Shown one piece after another: positions 5,202 to 6,743 of a stretch of DNA of 6,743 nucleotides (position 1 is the stretch's first letter; every line of letters starts with the position of its first letter). The notes beneath the pieces are model-generated. The model was not told the origin of the DNA and searched no databases. It saw only the letters and a program-made list of their open reading frames with translations. A program made the translations under genes and the position numbers. Where the stretch lies: positions 1-6,743 of the forward strand of contig JADZFJ010000553.1 in the NCBI GenBank assembly GCA_020849935.1, given 5' to 3'. Origin of the DNA: Crocinitomix sp. GTDB lineage: Bacteria; Bacteroidota; Bacteroidia; Flavobacteriales_D; Crocinitomicaceae.

Positions 5202-5834
5202 TTAAAGAGATTCTCTAATATTCTCTGCTTGATCAACCACAAATTCATTTAAATGTCCAGTTAATTGAGGAATTCGCGCCAAACATTTAACTCCTGTTTT
5301 TGACAAAATAATAGACTCTGAAAATTCATTAGAATCGCCATTAAAAATAATTCCCAACAGTTTGATATTTCGCTGTTTCAGCAATTCAATACTCAATAAG
5401 GTGTGATTAATACTCCCTAAATAATTTTTTACCACCAAAATAACTTCCGTTTTAAGATTTTGAATGAGATCCACCACTAAATCGCCTTGCACATTTAACG
5501 GAACCATCAATCCTCCTGCGCCTTCAATAACCAAGTGATTTTCGGTTATTGGTAGTTCAAAATCAGTCAATTCGATGCTGACACCATCCAAAACTGCCGC
5601 GGCATGTGGTGACATGGCCTGGTTCAATAAATGCCGCGAAGGATGAATTTTTATAAAAGGATTTGAACTCACTTTTTTGACAAAGTTGGCATCTAGTTGA
5701 TGTAAATCGCCAGCTTGGATTGGTTTCCAATAATCGGCTTTTAAGGCTTCTACCAAAATGGCAGAACAAAATGTTTTGCCCACTTCGGTGCCAATTCCTG
5801 TTACAAATATGGTTCTAAGGAAAGTCGGATTCAT
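5202..5834 (-). CDS. bioD: Dethiobiotin synthetase
   Basis: The 210-residue protein matches BioD, which closes the ureido ring of dethiobiotin from 7,8-diaminopelargonic acid, CO2 and ATP, the penultimate step of biotin synthesis. The P-loop is GIGTEVGKT (13-21), followed by YWKPIQAG (35-42), SPHAAA (75-80), the EGAGGLMVPL strand (104-113), NYLGSINHTLLS (137-148) and a GIIFNG segment near 160-165. These are the expected nucleotide-binding and substrate-contact blocks, and the length is normal for the family. The ATG at 5834 overlaps the bioF stop codon in an ATGA (5834 to 5831), so translation is probably coupled to bioF. It is the last gene of the unit. No strong hairpin terminator follows; the convergent T9SS gene ends 30 bases away. 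Cytosolic. Confidence 0.96.
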   Translation of the reverse strand: MNPTFLRTIFVTGIGTEVGKTFCSAILVEALKADYWKPIQAGDLHQLDANFVKKVSSNPFIKIHPSRHLLNQAMSPHAAAVLDGVSIELTDFELPITENHLVIEGAGGLMVPLNVQGDLVVDLIQNLKTEVILVVKNYLGSINHTLLSIELLKQRNIKLLGIIFNGDSNEFSESIILSKTGVKCLARIPQLTGHLNEFVVDQAENIRESL

Positions 5835-6743
5835 AACAAGGCTTGAATTAAGGAGGTGATTTCGTGTTCTGTATTAAAACTATGCAAACAAATCCGCAAA
5901 CGCTCCTTACCTTTTTCGACTGTAGGCGATAAAATTGGTTTTACTAAAAATCCCTTTTCAATGAGTTGATTGGCTTTTTCTTTGACCTTGTCATTTCCAG
6001 GAATTAAAATGCCTTGAATCGCCGAATTACTCTCCAAAAAAGGGAGTTTTTGTTCGGTTACTTGCGATTTAAAGAATTGGATGTTTTTAAAAAGAGTTGT
6101 CCGAGATTGTGCGTCCGTTTGTGCGTGGCGAACGATGGCTAAAATGCGTGCTTGGGTGGTGGGTGGAATGGCCGTGGTATAGATAAACGGGCGAGAAAAG
6201 TTAATCAAATACGACTTTAAAACAGAACTTCCAAGCACACAAGCTCCATGACTGCCATAGGCTTTTCCAAACGTAATTATTTTTGCAAAAACTCCAAAAT
6301 CCAAACCCAATTCGGTAACTAAACCTTGGCCATTCGTACCGTAAATTCCACCCGCGTGGGCTTCATCTACAATTAAATAAGCACCAAATTGTTGACACAA
6401 TTCTACCAATTCTACCAACGGTGCTTGATCGCCATCCATCGAATAAATCGACTCAACAACCACATAAACGGTACCTTTTGCTTCGATTAATCTTTTTTTA
6501 AGATTTTCCAACTCATTGTGACGAAAAGCAAACGAATGCGCAAAACTCAATTGAATTCCATCACGAATGGAAGCATGACATAAAGCATCGTATAAAATCG
6601 TATCTCCACGTTGAGGAACACATGATAAAAGACCAAGATTGGCATCGTAACCGGAATTAAAAACCAAGCCAGCATCTTGCTTAAAAAAAGACGCTAATTC
6701 AACTTCAAGTTGGTTGGTTAATTCGCTATTGCCAGAAATTAAT
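5831..6743 (-). CDS. bioF: 8-amino-7-oxononanoate synthase, N-terminus outside window
   Basis: The frame is open from the window edge at 6743 to the TGA at 5833-5831, giving 303 visible codons; the family is about 380-390 residues, so roughly 75-85 N-terminal residues are missing. The TTG at 6667 is internal: the codons before it read as the conserved SGNSELTNQLEVELASFF region. BioF is a PLP enzyme that condenses pimeloyl-ACP or pimeloyl-CoA with alanine to give 8-amino-7-oxononanoate. Visible hallmarks are LVFNSGYDANLGLL, VVVESIYSMDGDQAPL, VDEAHAGGIYG, and TFGKAYGSHGACVLG, where the lysine encoded at 6263-6265 is the predicted PLP Schiff-base residue. FIYTTAIPP follows. Related alpha-oxoamine synthases such as 2-amino-3-ketobutyrate CoA ligase share the fold, but the overlapping bioD makes BioF the clear choice. 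Its promoter, and any further bio genes upstream, lie outside. Confidence 0.95.
   Translation of the reverse strand, partial: LISGNSELTNQLEVELASFFKQDAGLVFNSGYDANLGLLSCVPQRGDTILYDALCHASIRDGIQLSFAHSFAFRHNELENLKKRLIEAKGTVYVVVESIYSMDGDQAPLVELVELCQQFGAYLIVDEAHAGGIYGTNGQGLVTELGLDFGVFAKIITFGKAYGSHGACVLGSSVLKSYLINFSRPFIYTTAIPPTTQARILAIVRHAQTDAQSRTTLFKNIQFFKSQVTEQKLPFLESNSAIQGILIPGNDKVKEKANQLIEKGFLVKPILSPTVEKGKERLRICLHSFNTEHEITSLIQALL

Noticed and set aside
5206..5216. AGAGA-T-TCTCT near the bioD stop codon as a possible terminator.
   Set aside because: It lies within the bioD coding end, the one-base loop is sterically impossible for a hairpin, and no T-run follows on the minus strand.
6665..6667. 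TTG as the start of bioF.
   Set aside because: The frame continues upstream to the window edge with conserved BioF sequence, so this is an internal leucine codon.

Overview
The window looks like a chromosomal segment from an AT-rich member of the Bacteroidota, most likely Flavobacteriales. The evidence is a protein with a C-terminal type IX secretion (T9SS type A) sorting domain, promoter boxes matching the Bacteroidota TAnnTTTG consensus, an absence of Shine-Dalgarno sequences, and FolE, BioF and BioD proteins of the flavobacterial type. No phage, plasmid, insertion sequence, tRNA, rRNA or CRISPR array is visible.

Layout. Positions 1-1155 (+) hold a GAF-like/SpoIIE PP2C-type serine/threonine phosphatase whose first residues lie outside the window. 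Positions 1223-1930 (+) encode an exported protein made of eight exact 23-residue MORN repeats plus a partial ninth. Positions 1931-2283 contain no gene but are the most unusual stretch. They hold an A/T palindrome with a T-run, a 130-140 bp GC-rich element with two hairpins and complementary ends, a G/T-biased segment, three head-to-tail copies of a 20-mer, and a small perfect hairpin. Positions 2284-2955 (-) are folE (GTP cyclohydrolase I). A 201-bp divergent promoter region follows, with candidate promoters for both sides and a 16-bp inverted repeat. Positions 3157-3612 (+) encode a small GreA/GreB-C-terminal-like protein, and 3699-5171 (+) a 490-residue secreted T9SS cargo protein of unknown function. 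Positions 5202-6743 (-) are bioD and the 3' part of bioF, overlapping by ATGA.

How the genes relate. Only bioF-bioD is a clear functional unit: two consecutive steps of biotin synthesis, probably translationally coupled. folE supplies the first step of pterin synthesis and appears to have its own promoter. The phosphatase and the MORN protein run in the same direction, but a promoter-like box between them suggests separate transcription. The GreA-like gene and the T9SS gene are also co-directional, with an 86-bp gap and no convincing shared function.

The best candidate for something poorly described is the non-coding block at 1948-2230, which looks like a dispersed structured intergenic element next to a second, unrelated repeat cluster. 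No new multi-gene system can be supported from this window.
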